Assembly (NCBI GenBank): GCA_944548615.1
Contig: OX155973.1
Span: forward strand, 8,235,910 to 8,299,909
DNA: 64,000 bases
Reading direction: 5' to 3'
From: Micropterix aruncella
Lineage: Eukaryota > Arthropoda > Insecta > Lepidoptera > Micropterigidae
Shown: positions 46,899 through 58,668 of the stretch, one piece after another
Layout: every line of letters starts with the position of its first letter
Position numbering within the stretch: the stretch's first letter is position 1
Notes under the pieces: model-generated
What the model saw: only the letters and a program-made list of their open reading frames with translations
Told to the model about the DNA's origin: nothing
Databases searched by the model: none
Translations under genes and position numbers: made by a program

Positions 46899-47176
46899 CT
46901 GAAACAAATATTATTTCATTTTATTTATTTTAATTTTACAGTTAACATACAGATACTAAATACACGATAGTGTATTTACAAAACCTATTTCCAGAACACT
47001 AATTTACTATAAAATGTTTACAACAACGTATAATGTATGTTATGTTATATTGTATGTTCAGTTAAATATTGTAACGATCCAACCCCTAGAATGTGTAACG
47101 TCCCTTCCGCGATGGTACGGCCGAGTTTTTACTTCAGAAGTTTAGGGATTAAGTATCGTACATGCCAGTCAACAAA

Positions 47177-47840
47177 TGTGTGAGGGACCACCCCTCACTG
47201 GACTCCAATTTGCTCGTAGTGAGGAGGTGGTGTAATCTTGGGGTTTTCTCCGTAATGAAAGGCGTTCTTGATGAAGCTGAAGTTGTTTATTGATGAACTT
47301 GGTTGATGATTGCCAGTTATAACGCTTCCGAATATTGAGTCGCGGCGTGCGGTTACATAAAGAGTGCTCGAAGGAAGATGATCGCGGATATGATGGTTAA
47401 TGACTACTCGAAGATTGATATCGCGGATGTGTGCTCGAAGTATGAGGCGCGGCGAGAGACTTGAAGGATGACGTTCGCGGAGGGTGACTACCCTTGAATG
47501 ATAATGCGAGGTATGAGCGCGGTAGACGGTCCCTCGAGGTTGATGATGCGGGAGGCGACCGCTCGAGGATGATAATTAATTGGTTGAATGTACTGGTTTA
47601 TATACTGTATTGCATGGCGCAATGCTGAAAGCGTGGGGGAAATAAGTGTGTCGATTGAATCGATCAGAAGAAATTGACATGAGTCACCGGCTGCGACTGC
47701 ATTAATTACCGAAATTAGATGGAATTTAATGGCAGTACACGTGTGGAATTGATTGCGTTTGCGTTTATAGATTTCTTTAGAATCTATTGCTTTTATTGAC
47801 TTGATAGGACGAAGTTGATATGTAGGACGAAGTTCCTACA
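47177..47840 (+). repeat. LTR-like repeat, copy 3
   Basis: From TGTGTGAGGGACCACCCC to TTCCTACA. It shares its last 20 bases with the inverted copy 4. Confidence 0.55.
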
Positions 47841-48529
47841 AATGCATTGAATTCCAGTGAAATGCACTGACGTCATTACAGCCTTTGTTCCACCTCGTGC
47901 AGCGCTGAATTAGCACGAATTTTAACTACTTTATCAAAGTTGATTTGACATTGAACAACATATATGAACAACATATGAACAACATATATTACATTGAACT
48001 CGGAATATTTTGGATTGCGTCCTTTTTCGGCCTTTATAAGGCGGCGAAGATAGCACCAGGGTATCATTTCTCGAATGATCACTTGAATCAGGCTATCATT
48101 TCACGAATGATCGTCTTGGGGGGCCAAGACAGCGGCTGAATCAACCCGGTACTACTCTCACGAGTTGGGTCAACGGGTCCGACCATTTTGGGTACCTCTT
48201 CCTTTCTTCCTCATATCGAGTAGAACAAGCATCAGTCTGAACTCCTACAGACTCGAGCCGTGTCGAGTACGAGATACTCTGAGCACAAACTATAATCCTT
48301 ATCCAAGCACCCTCGTAACTTCAGGCAGATAGAAAACGCATTCGCGTCAACCCCTATTCGGGAAGCGGTAACAAACTGGCAATATAAATGACTATAAATT
48401 CCTTCTGATACAATAAATTCCTTCTGATATATTTTCAATCGACTTTCAATACGGAGATAACTCGCAAGTTGACACCACCTCCACACATCAAACAACTTGG
48501 AGTCTAGTGAGGGGTAGCCCTTCACAACA
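47821..48529 (-). repeat. LTR-like repeat, copy 4, inverted
   Basis: Starts at 48529 (TGTTGTGAAGGGCTACCCC) and ends in the palindrome at 47821-47840. It resembles copy 2 (11873-12502) more than copy 3. Non-coding. Confidence 0.55.
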
Positions 48530-48639
48530 TCATGAGTATATTAATAATAAGTAGAAAAAATGGGGTATATAAAGCAAAAATGTAATATGAGTAATTGGAT
48601 GTTTTCCAATACGGTTTGTTTTTCGCTTAGCCTCGGGCG

Positions 48640-49445
48640 GCTCGTCGTTATTATTTCTATAAAATGTGTGTCGGAATTTTTTGTGTCACTTGTATAAGAG
48701 ATATTGAAACTAACAACGTGGTTTCGACCCTACGATGCATCTGTTTACCGAATTTCGGGTCTCTAAGTCCAATATTTCGAGATTGAAGTATGAATTGCGC
48801 GCCCCCTGGTGGACCGATTTCAACCAAAATGTCAACTCTTGCCTTGACCAAATTTCAGCTCAAACGGATGAAGCGTTTCGGAATTATCGTGGAGGAATAC
48901 ACACAAACAGACAGACAACTAGAGTTGAAAACTACAACGGGCGAACCCGTCACCTCAGGAAGTTTTAACGATTGATCGTTCTATCTTCCTGGAGTGAGCG
49001 CAGAAGACTTGGACGAAACAGTGCACCGTCAAGCTCCGCCACAAACCCGTAAGAGGCCAACGCCTTAACCGCGAGATAGCCAGGAGTGTTACCCAGCGGG
49101 CTTACACTCACGCCCTTACTTCCAGTTGCGACCAGATTACTCCGGTCTCTCGACTGGCTACGAGTTCGAGGTCGCTTGCGCGGTCCTCTCCCTCATGAAA
49201 AGGTGTAAACCGAATCTTCGCTGACCACAGCATCCTTTGCCCGGCTGTTCACCCAGGATCGGGTAGCCGATGGTCGTTTCAAGAGCAGTCGCCGTAAGGT
49301 CCGCAAGTGCAACCACCCTCGCTCTATAGGAAACAGTCAGACAGACATACATAAATACAGAAGTGCGTCCCCACAATACTTTCCTTGCCAGGAAAGTAAA
49401 AAATCGGTTTTGTAACCCCAAAACTTTCCCGACAAGTAGCCAGGG
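48640..49445 (+). repeat. Family X repeat with a nested family A copy
   Basis: 48640-48917 and 49338-49445 are the two halves; the right end CCCCAAAACTTTCCCGACAA matches the other X/TIR ends. Confidence 0.7.
48918..49337. repeat. Family A retroposon, truncated, nested
   Basis: Starts AACTAGAGTTGAAAACTAC, stops at CTATAGGAAACAGT. The flanking CAGACAGAC on both sides is the target duplication, so the truncation happened at insertion: the true 5' end is on the right. Confidence 0.85.
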
Positions 49446-49689
49446 ACTTATTTCATCTGCATATTCCTTTCATAAAGAAGTAAATATATTAAAAAGAATA
49501 AAAACCACGACTACCTTTGACATGTTGACACTGTCAGTTAAAACTACCCAAATTTGAATCTATAAGCCGTGGTCATATTTCGATCGGTTTCGCTATAAAA
49601 CTACTACTCAACCAATTTTGACATTATTCATATTTTTCATTTGTGACACATCTAAAAACTTATAAATAAATAAATAAATGTTATTTTAT

Positions 49690-50945
49690 TTTCTTTTTTT
49701 TTTTATTCAGGAAAATAACAGTGTATAAAAGTAAGTAGCCAAACAAGATAGATATAAAAATTACACCAGAGACAATTTTCCACTAAATGTTAACATCAAG
49801 ATTATCTAAATGATAAGAGACAGAAAAAAAACGAGAAAAGAAAGAGGATAGGAAGGGAGGGACCAGGAAGGGAAGGAGGAACATAGGAAAAAAAAATACA
49901 TTATGTTGATGGGTGTCCACGTATTTAACAAATTTACCCGTACGATATTTGAAGTTGAGACAGGTACGTTGGTATGAATAAGTACAAGTGCAAACAGTAG
50001 ATAATAAGTAATAAATTTTAAATAATAATAATAATTAAATTTAAATATTAAATATTAAGTTTTCAATATCGCCCTCTTAAACAAATTTCTGAATCCAATG
50101 TTCGATTCAGCGAAGATATCTATTGATGTGTATCGATCATCGTAAACCCTACACACACGGTTTAAGAAAGAGTTCTTACGGTAGTTGTTATTGCAACGGG
50201 TAATGTGAAACAATGAGGACTGTCTTGTCGTTCTTGATGGGGTCCGGAAATGTATTAGTTGGACCAAGTCCATGCAGTTTAATTTGTTGTTTAAGATTGT
50301 ATGTAGGAAGACTAGATCATGGTACATCCTTCGATCAGCCAAAGAAGTAAAGTTGTACGAGTGGTGAACGTTGATGCCGTAAGAATTGTCAAGTGTGAAG
50401 TAAAATCTATAGTTTAAGTATTTCAAGAATTTAGTCTGGATGCGCTCGATTCTGTTATTATGGATGGCATACGAGGGGTTCCACACTTGCTAGCAGTATT
50501 CAAGATGCGGGCGGACGTAGGCATAGTAAAGCGTTTTAATAGTGTGTATATTAAAGAGTGATTTAGAAGTCCTTAGAATGAAACCCAACATTCCAAATGC
50601 TTTATTCGTTATTGTGTCGATATGATCAATAAACTGCAGTTTGTCGTCCAATAGAATACCTAGGTCTTTGGTTACGGATTTAGAATGGATGTCAATATTA
50701 AAGAGTTGGTATTGGTGTTTAATCATATCTCTTTTCCTGGTAAATCGAACCAAGTAGCATTTGTGTACGTTGAGCTGTAGGTGGTTCAGTTTGCAATAGG
50801 TAGAAAAGCGATTGAGGTCTTCTTGGAAGTTTAAACAATCGTGTATCGAGCTAATACACATAAAGGCTTTCATATCGTCCGCGAATAGAAGGATTTTAGA
50901 ATGCTTAAAACATTCGTCGATATCATTTATATATAATGTGTATAA
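49690..50945 (-). mobile_element. LINE (Jockey/CR1-like), 5'-truncated
   Basis: A-rich tail near 49690-49700 and (TAAA)n at 49661; 3' UTR to about 50040; RT from the catalytic block to the C-terminus. Lies in intron 1 of the prohormone-like gene, opposite to none: same strand as that gene. Confidence 0.85.
50055..50945 (-). pseudogene. LINE reverse transcriptase, palm to C-terminus
   Basis: Begins LYTLYINDIDECFKHS, then the catalytic LLFADDMKAF (FADD), LQLNVHKCYLVRFTRK, DLGILLDDKLQFIDHI, YAYVRPHLEYC, a single TAG at 50489-50487, then VWNPSYAIHNNRIERIQTKF and NSFLNRVCRVYD to a stop at 50055. Only one nonsense codon in about 295 codons, so a young insertion. It starts abruptly at the palm, a normal 5' truncation. 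Confidence 0.9.
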
Positions 50946-51059
50946 TAAAGTAAATATACTTTATATATCCTTGCTAAGCGCACTGCTCATTTTGTTTATT
51001 AATAAATTGCTAGTTATTTATAAACTAATCGTTTTCGTTATGTTATAAAATGTTTTTAA

Positions 51060-51480
51060 CACGGTTTTTTTAGGTCGACCTGTATGTAACTAACTATGTA
51101 ATAGAATCTAAGGTAACTAATATAACCACCTTCCAAGGATCGTACCGTCTTGAACATTGGCAGCTGTATGTAATTCTGATGACAATACAATAATATGGTA
51201 CTCTCGGTACTTCATGATGGAACATCGTATCATATCTGTGTTTGGACTTGTTAGAAAAGTCTTGGAATGAACTTTGACCACGATTAGGTTTCAAGGTCTG
51301 ATGATGAAGCCAGAAGATAGGCACTGGCATTCCATGATGGAATATCGTATCATAGTCGTGTTTGCACTTGTGAGAAAGGTAACGTAATGGACTTTGAACA
51401 CGATCAGGTTTCAAGGTTATAACAAACCTATTATATATTGACTTTTTTGGTTTTCACGTACATTTATAAAAGCGTGTTTT
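51060..51480 (-). repeat. Dispersed repeat with internal tandem units, second copy
   Basis: Reverse partner of 6460-6800: starts AGGTCGACCTGTATGTAACT and contains two ATGATGGAAYATCGTATCAT units. Confidence 0.65.
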
Positions 51481-51546
51481 TAGGGGTTTTTTTTAACTAT
51501 TAATTTATTTGAACTTATGGGTCATAATATGTCCCATGTTCCTTAA

Positions 51547-52138
51547 CTCCTCGAGCGCCGGCGTCACATACGCTATGCCAGACTAATTTTGGCCCTCAGC
51601 GCCGCCGTCACAACCCTTGTGACAGCAGGATGCGTCGCTGTTTTTTTACCTTTTTCAGCCATTCGATTTATTGCCATCGCGATAAAATAGATTACAGTCG
51701 CTTGCCGATAAAACTAGGAATGAAAACAGGTGTCCCAAGTAATATTATATAGTCTATGAGATGTGTAAACTGATCCTGAAAGCGTATTTCATAAATTATC
51801 TGAATATGGATTCATTTTTTGTTTTGTTTTTGTTTGTTCTGTGGAAACCAGGAATAAAGTAAGAAAGTTTGCTTTTATTGTTATTTAATTATATTATTAT
51901 CATGTATTTACAATCATTTCGAAAAAAATACAAAGTAAGAATGTGTATTATTCGCTATTCAATCTTGGTTTCTTGTCAAGGTTATGTAGTTATGATGTAT
52001 ATTTAGTATTTATGATGTATATGATGGTAATATGGAAAATACTTAGTATAAACACAGCGCGGTGTACGCCCTTCTGTTCAAAACAGCTGGCGCAGGCGGT
52101 ACCTATAATAACTTTCTGGAGGGACGGCAGCTGAAAGG
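51547..52138. mobile_element. piggyBac-like MITE
   Basis: Flanked by TTAA (51543-51546, 52139-52142). Ends CTCCTCGAGCGCCGGCG and, inverted, CCTTTCAGCTGCCGTCC: imperfect TIRs. Non-coding. Resembles the start of the arm at 24600. Confidence 0.5.
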
Positions 52139-52204
52139 TTAATGGGTTAAAGACCACTGGTTAGATCATAGAAAACAAATAAACGAAAATTTGGGTTAAG
52201 GATA

Positions 52205-52869
52205 ACTTGCGGTGTCAACTACAACGGGCGAGCCCGTCACCACAGGACGTTTTAACGATTTTCTCGTTCTATCGCCCTGCAGTGAACGTAGAAGACTTTG
52301 GACAGAACAAATCCAACGTCCAGCTACATCACAACCCGCAAGAAGCCAACGCCTTACCGCGAGATAGCCAGTGTTACCTGGCGGGCCGACCCTCGCGCCC
52401 TTGCTTCCAATTGTGACCAGATTTCTCCGGTCTCTCGATTGGTTCCGAGTTCGAGGTAGCTTGCGCGGTCCTCTCCCTTACGAAGCGGTGAAACGGTGTG
52501 CACCGAATCTATCGCGGACCAAGGCGTCCTTTGCCCGACTCTGAACCGGGATCGGATGGCCAGTGGTCATTTCAAGAGCAGTCGCCGTAAGGTAGACAAC
52601 CACCCCCGCTCTATAGGAAACAATACAGTTCCCAGACTCCCCCGACTGTTAGTCGGAGAGCACAGTCGATTGGCTTGCGCCGCTCGGTGCGCAGACCGTC
52701 CAGGAGCGCCAGAGGGTTGATTCCCAGGGGAGACGGGTTGACCCAGTGTCCTACCCAGGTTCGCACCCCATGCGTGGAGGCCATCGGAGGCCACAGTCAC
52801 CCGTGAGTGTGACCGACCCTGAACACATGGGTCATCGTGGCCACCTCATCATGGGCCCATTAGCTCTGC
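52205..52869. repeat. Family A retroposon
   Basis: TGTCAACTACAACGGGCGAG to GGGCCCATTAGCTCT. Flanks GTTAAGGATA on both sides (52195-52204, 52870-52879). Confidence 0.85.
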
Positions 52870-52887
52870 GTTAAGGATAGTAAAAAC

Positions 52888-53701
52888 TAGTGATGCCACG
52901 AATAGTGATTTGGCCGAATACCGGATATTGGGCCGCGCTCTCGGCCGCAGCGCCGAATATTCCGCTGCTGAATGTTCGGCGTAAGTGGCGTGCATAATTG
53001 CACGTGACAGGTAATGAATGACCTGTTTCATTGGTTGCAACTTTTCTTGACCCGCGGTTCAAAACTAGTTTTCTGGGATTGGTTCAAACGGAAAGAGCAA
53101 GAAAATAAAATCTTTTAGAAGCTCAGAACATGAGTTGTGCAGCATTGCTGTGTAGCAGTATTGAATCTGATGGTGATTCTTCTCCACTTCGCAAGAAAAG
53201 AAAAACCGATGAAAATGATAAAACGATTGAAATGCACGGCAGTTTCTGGAACTGTTTTAAGGAAGTTGCGATTTTTTTGTCGCGATGAGATTGATTTTTA
53301 TTTGAAAACTCTTAGCCTAGATCGGATAGCAGAACTTTACACGTATTGGTCAGCAAACGCAAAGCAATATCTTAGCCTGTCAAAATTCGCAACGATTTAT
53401 CTATCATCTCCTGGCAGTAGTGTTTATAGTGCGAGGCTATTTTCAGTAGCAGAAATTGTTTGTGAGGTAAAGCGCAATCCTTTACAACCAACCGATTCTG
53501 AAAAAAAATGTTTTCATTCATCATAATAGATTTGAGGTGTTGATGCAATAATATACTTTGTAATTAAAATAGATACATTTTTGAGTGCGTTTTTTAAAAT
53601 GGTATTCCGAATACTGCTTACTATTCGGCCGAATAACGAATAATAAAAAGTGTCCGAATAGGCCGAATATCGAATATTACCGAATATTCGTGGCATCCCT
53701 A
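52888..53701 (+). mobile_element. hAT element with TIRs and 8 bp target duplication
   Basis: 814 bp. TIRs TAGTGATGCCACGAATA and, inverted, TATTCGTGGCATCCCTA; flanks GTAAAAAC (52880-52887) and GTGAAAAC (53702-53709). Interior holds the transposase C-terminus. It sits immediately beside the family A copy. Confidence 0.93.
53137..53526 (+). pseudogene. hAT transposase, dimerisation domain
   Basis: From about 53290: IDFYLKTLSLDRIAELYTYW, LSLSKFATIYLSSPGSSVYS, ARLFSVAEIVCEVKRNPLQP, ending at 53526. SSVYSxRLFSxA and KRNxLQP are the hAT family C-terminal signature. The part before 53280 is out of frame or chance; the DDE catalytic domain is deleted. Confidence 0.88.
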
Positions 53702-53709
53702 GTGAAAAC

Positions 53710-54065
53710 TAAATAGACGATATGAATTGATTAGCCCTTATGCCCTTTACACTCGTACACGTGCGACACACGTGGTCATGGAAAAACTTTTAAGTCATCG
53801 ATAATATAGTTTCATATTGATAATAGAATAATAATAAACACGCCCATACGTCCATTATATTTGTAAACTCGATATATTAACAGACACATAATAACATTAC
53901 CAAACAAATTGTTCAAAAACGCCAGACAAAATGTTTACCGATCATCAGAAATATATCCAAACAAATGTATTCGTCAACTTTCTCTGAGGCTTGTTGTCAG
54001 TTGTAAACTTGACACGTTTAATAATAACGGTGCTAACATTTGTTTTCGCCTGCATATTATTATGT
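53710..54065. other. Sequence without assigned gene
   Basis: AT-rich, no ORF or element ends seen. Confidence 0.4.
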
Positions 54066-55030
54066 AACAAGAGAGTGTTGTCAACTACAATGGGGGAATC
54101 CGCCACTCTAGGAAGATATAAATAATCTTTATTTGTAACCTGGGGTGAAATGTAGAGATTTGTGGACGATGACAGTCAACCATCTAGCTAGGCCAATTAC
54201 CCCATCAGAGACCAACGCATTACCGTGTTGCACTGGGTAGTTGACCCAGCGGACAGCCTCACGCCCGGACTAGAGTTGTCAACTACAACGGGCGAGCCCG
54301 TCACCTCAGGAAGTTTTAACGATTAGTAGTTCTATCTCCCTGGAGTGAGCGCAGAAGACTTGAGGACAGAACAGTCCATCATCAGCTACGACACAAGCCC
54401 GTAAGAGGCCAACGCCTTAACCGCGAGATAGCCAGGAGCGTCACCCGGCGGGCCTACACTCACGCCCTTACTTCCAATTGTGACCAGGTTACTCCAGTCT
54501 CACGATTGGTTACGAGTTCGAGGTCGCTTGCGCGGTCCTCTCCCTTGCGAAGCGGTGAAACGGTGTATACCGAATCTATCGCGGACCACGACATCCTTTG
54601 CCCGGCTGTTCACCCAGGATCGGGTAGCCGATGGTCGTTTCAAGAGCAGTCGCCGTAAGGTCTGCAACCACCTCCGCTCTATAGGAAACAGTACTGCTTC
54701 CAGACTCCCCCGACTGTTCGTCAGAGTGCGCGATCGATTGGCTTATGCGGCACGGAGCGCAGACCGTCCAGGAGCGCCAGAAGGTTGATTCCTAGGGGAA
54801 ACTAACCCAAAGGGCCAGAGTCCTACACAGACTCGTTTCTTCATGCGTGGAGGCCGTCGGATAGGTGTTGACCCGTGAGTGTGACCGACCCTGAACAGAA
54901 TGGGTCTTCGTGGCCAACTCAGCAAGGGCCCCGTAGCTCCCTCTCGCGCCCGGACTACCAGAAATGGCCGAATTTCTCCGTGCTCCTGACTGTTGACAGG
55001 TCCGAAGTCGCTTGCGCGGCCTCTACTGAG
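54066..55030. repeat. Family B retroposon interrupted by family A
   Basis: Halves 54066-54270 and 54943-55030; the outer sequence resumes at CGCCCGGACTACCAG. Confidence 0.75.
54271..54942. repeat. Family A retroposon, full length, nested in family B
   Basis: TAGAGTTGTCAACTACAACG to CCCCGTAGCTCCC. CTCACGCCCGGAC before and CTCGCGCCCGGAC after form the target duplication. Shows A is younger than B. Confidence 0.85.
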
Positions 55031-55249
55031 TTGATTTAACCGCCCTACACTTGTTTACAATATAGCATTTTTTTTATACAATAGACCTAGTTATAACCCT
55101 TGTTTGTATTTAGAATCGTAGGAACAATTTGACGTATAGCGTACGCTTTGTGGGTTTCGGGTTTTTTAACTTTCTTTATTTTTACTTCAACGTACAGGAT
55201 ACGGTTTGTTGCGTGCGGGCGATAATATAGCGCAAGTATCACGTACGTT

Positions 55250-55617
55250 CGTATTTAAATTCTTTTTTTTAATGTAAAATACTACTTTTTGTGACTGAAA
55301 TATTAAAGTTAGACATATGCTGTCGCTGACGTTTTTGTAGGCATTATCAAGCTCTACAACTTTTCTCAAGAACTTAATCATATATCTCTCATCGTTAGTT
55401 AGAAACGTTTTCGTTCGACCGCTTATTCTCCGATTTACTTTGCAAATCCGACTACCACGAAAAAGTCTTTTCATTTTTCGGATTAATATATAGCCTATGA
55501 CACTCACAAATAACGTGGCTTTCTATTAGTAAGAGGATTTTCAAAATCGGTTCAGTAGATCCAGAGATTACTTCCTACAACGTCACAAACTTTACCTCTT
55601 TATAATATTAGTATAGA
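55250..55617 (-). mobile_element. Helitron (long form), 5' fragment
   Basis: 5' end TCTATACTAATATTATAAAG at 55617 reading left; similarity to 20656-21521 stops near 55250, without a 3' end. Confidence 0.8.
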
Positions 55618-55692
55618 TAAATTAAGTTCAGCTAATCTGTAACACTACATTCATTGACTGTTAGGCGGTACGAAGTTAGCCGGGTCAGCTAG
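55618..55692 (+). mobile_element. Helitron 3' end
   Basis: TTAGGCGGTACGAAGTTAGC then CGGGTCAGCTAG: a 3' terminus, abutting the fragment above. Confidence 0.6.
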
Positions 55693-56114
55693 TTTTTAAT
55701 ATATTTACTCGTTATTAAATTATGTTAAGTTCAGCGACCTTTTACTAACAACGTGTCGTTGCCCGTGTATATTTCGTCGCCTTTCCAAAAATAAAGGCTC
55801 ATTATCCAGCTCGACTGAGTGTAAAATTCTTCTTTGATTTGCACGTTGACAAGCTGTTGGACCGTTTTCTAATAGGGGATCTTTACTGCCTTTTTGCTTT
55901 TACGCTAGAAAGCGTATCTGCTCATTGAGCGCGTTGTAGGATTCAATTTTAAAATCAATGGACAGTACAATACAATTCAAAAACTTTATTTTTCACACAA
56001 GGTTTACAACGGCGGACTATGCAACTTCTTACAGCCAACCGAGAAATTAGTTATTACACATGTGTAGTGCTGGCAGTAAAGAACAGAAAAATAAACTATT
56101 AGTTGGGGATATAC

Positions 56115-56417
56115 GAAGACCCATTCTAAGGAGTCCGCTTCGTAAGGGAGAGGACCGCGCAAGCGACCTCGAACTCGGAACCAATCGAGAGACCGGAGTA
56201 ATCTGGTCGCAATTGCAAGTAAGGGCGTGAGTGTCGGCCCGCCAGGTAACATTCCTGGCTATATCGCGGATAAGGCGTTGGCCTCTTACGGGCTTGTGAC
56301 GTAGCTAGATAGTGGACTGTTTCGTCCCCAAGTCTTCTACGTTCACTTCCAGGGAGATAGAACGACTAATCGTTAAAACTTCCTGAGGTGACGGGCTTGC
56401 CCGCTGTAGTCGACAAC
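56115..56417. repeat. Family A retroposon, reverse copy, deleted
   Basis: A short terminal piece ACGAAGACCCATTCT joined to the left-terminal half. Flanked by CTATTAGTTGGGGA (about 56097-56110) and TTATTAGTTGGGGA (about 56422-56435), a target duplication. It interrupts the repeat at 56435-56620. Confidence 0.8.
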
Positions 56418-56434
56418 CCAAGTTATTAGTTGGG

Positions 56435-56620
56435 GAGCCAGCGACAAAAAGGTGCAATAGTTTTGTCAAAGCCTCTTCTTCCTGTAAAAATTCTGTAAAA
56501 GTACCTACTTTTAGATCAGTCAGTATTTTGGCCATAGAATGCTGGTGTAGAGTCAGCAGGCCAGACACCGGTACACCCGGCGCTGGCGTACTAGGAATGG
56601 TGTAATTTTAATTAGTACCC
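56435..56620 (-). repeat. Unclassified repeat (partner of 29410-29610)
   Basis: CCAGCGACAAAAAGGTGCAA to GGTGTAATTTTAATTAGTAC, reverse of the copy at 29.4 kb. Confidence 0.6.
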
Positions 56621-56890
56621 TGAAAGTGTTTTGGAAAAGCTGAGAATGCATCAGTAAACAGTGGATGCAATACAGAACTCGAAACAAATGGTCAGACTGT
56701 TTAACAATAGAATGCGTGGCGTCAGCATTACTCCATACATGTCACAAAAATGAAGTTCCTGCAAATACGCTGGTACGTATTTTTCGGCATTCTACCTATC
56801 AGTATTATTTCTGTGATGTTATTTTTTATTTTTTATTTCAAACCAGTTGATAGGAGTTCCTACACTTGGTTATGTCAAAACTAATAAAAA

Positions 56891-57477
56891 ATACGTGTGG
56901 CACTCGGGGACTGCCGCGGCAAAGCTATTGCATAGCATTTTTGACAACTTATACAATTATAATTATTTATTTATTTTATTTTTTCTGATATCAGATAACT
57001 GCGCTCTATCGGAAAACGTTGAAATTATTCCGAATCATTTGCGGCTGCGGAAGCAAATGATTCGGAATAATTTAAACGTCTCAGATAGAGCGCCGCGCAC
57101 GAATTTTTTATTCGATAAAGCATAAAAACCGGATTATTAGAAAAAAATCGTAGATAAAAAGATAGATAATTAAATTATCTTCAAAATGGTGCAGGTTTCA
57201 TAATAATACGCCAGATAGTATTTGCGTAGTAGTCGTTTTTGTGTTCCGTTAGACCTAATTTCACAAATTAATTACACTATGTAATATAAACAAAATCTAA
57301 AATATTCAAAGCTAAGAATATTAGGAAAATGTTCTTGTTTAACATATATTTTTTTCGAATCGTAAGCAGTATTCGTTTAGACGTAATTATCAGTTTAAAA
57401 TCATTAATTTTCGTTAAGAAATTTCTTCATTCGGTCGCCGCGCTGGCAGGCCCGCGATAAAAGCTATGCAATAGCTT
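56891..57477. repeat. Repeat D, copy 3, reverse
   Basis: CGTGTGGCACTCGGGGACTG to GCTATGCAATAGCTTA; inverted relative to copies 1 and 2. Confidence 0.8.
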
Positions 57478-57479
57478 AA

Positions 57480-58205
57480 AATTACAGGTATAATATTTAA
57501 ATAAATACCTATTAAGGTATAAGATATGAACGTCGGTATTGCAGGGTATGAACGTTGAACAGATTTTCTAGGTTATATAGAGGAAACAACATTTTCCAAT
57601 ATTTTCAATCAAAATTCTTACATAATTTCGTAAAATTTTCATGGTACTAAATAATCATACAAATATTAGATAATTTCACAAATTATCATACGGGAAGATA
57701 TTTTAAAGTAAAGACACAAATACAAACAAATCAGTAATAATAATTATAGCCAATAGCCAATAGTTAGAAGAAGAAAAAAAAACGCAATTATAAAATAGTC
57801 AATACTAGAAAGAATAAGGAATAATAATAGTCAAGTAGGTTAATAGAGCTGCGAAAAATTGATATTGTCGAAATCCTCAATGCTATAAATGGGGTTTTTA
57901 GTCAAAATACCCTGTACCTTTTTCTTAAAGTGAACCTCCCCAAGGCCCCTGATGTGTAATGGAAGTTTGTTGTAAAATAAGTAAGATTGGCAGAGAAAGC
58001 TATTCCGAACCTTACTCAGTCGCACCTCAAAATGACGCCCTCTGAAGTCCTCTTTATTTCGCGTATTATGCGAATGAATATTTGAGTTAGTTGAGGTAGT
58101 CTCGATATTTTTTCTCGTATACATGATGTTTTGGTATATATACGCGGCGTACAAAGTCATGATACCAGATTCGATGAAGTACTGCTTGTAAGATGCAAGA
58201 TGTTA
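57480..58205 (-). mobile_element. LINE 3' part
   Basis: RT C-terminal end (57840-58200) plus an AT-rich 3' UTR. 3' end approximate. Confidence 0.75.
57840..58200 (-). CDS. LINE ORF C-terminal end
   Basis: QYFIESGIMTLYAAYIYQNI, HSHNTRNKEDFRGRHFEVRL, NSFLCQSYLFYNKLPLHIRG, stop at 57840. This is the usual end of CR1/Jockey ORF2 (NTRNK...NKLP). Open over the whole fragment. Confidence 0.8.
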
Positions 58206-58248
58206 TCAGTCTATATACAAAATGCGATAGATGGCACTAATGATTGAC

Positions 58249-58496
58249 GGCCCGGTGGCATAGTGGTTAGTTCGCCTGATCTTACATCGTAAGGTCCCGA
58301 GTTCGATTCCCGGCTGGGTCACCATTTTCAGTTGGGATCAAATTTTAACGGAATTGCATTTTCAATTCTGTCGATCGAATGCAATAACAAGACATACACT
58401 TACAGACTGGGTTGGTTGTAAGAGACTGTCATATGACAATAAAACCGCCCATTGTGACATTTTCACAATAAAGAGTATAAACAAACAAACAAACAT
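58249..58496 (+). mobile_element. tRNA-derived SINE, copy 2
   Basis: Head 58249-58323 is a good tRNA likeness: GGCCCGG pairs with CTGGGTC, A box TAGTGGTTAGTTCGC, B box AGTTCGATTCC, TAC at the anticodon position (valine-like). Body and AATAAAGAGTATAAACAAAC tail match copy 1. Confidence 0.88.
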
Positions 58497-58668
58497 TGAA
58501 TGTTATTTTTTATCATCAATCAGTCCTTTATAAGACACCATTTATTATTAATGTTATTTTTATTACTGTTATTTTATTATTTTAATTGAAAATTTATTTA
58601 TGACTATTTTTTTAAAGCCTAATTAGATTATTTATAGGTTATTTAGAAAGGCGTATAATGTCATTAAT

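Noticed and set aside
58249..58323. Functional tRNA gene
   Set aside because: The anticodon stem does not pair well, a SINE body and tail follow, and the same body occurs at 16306.
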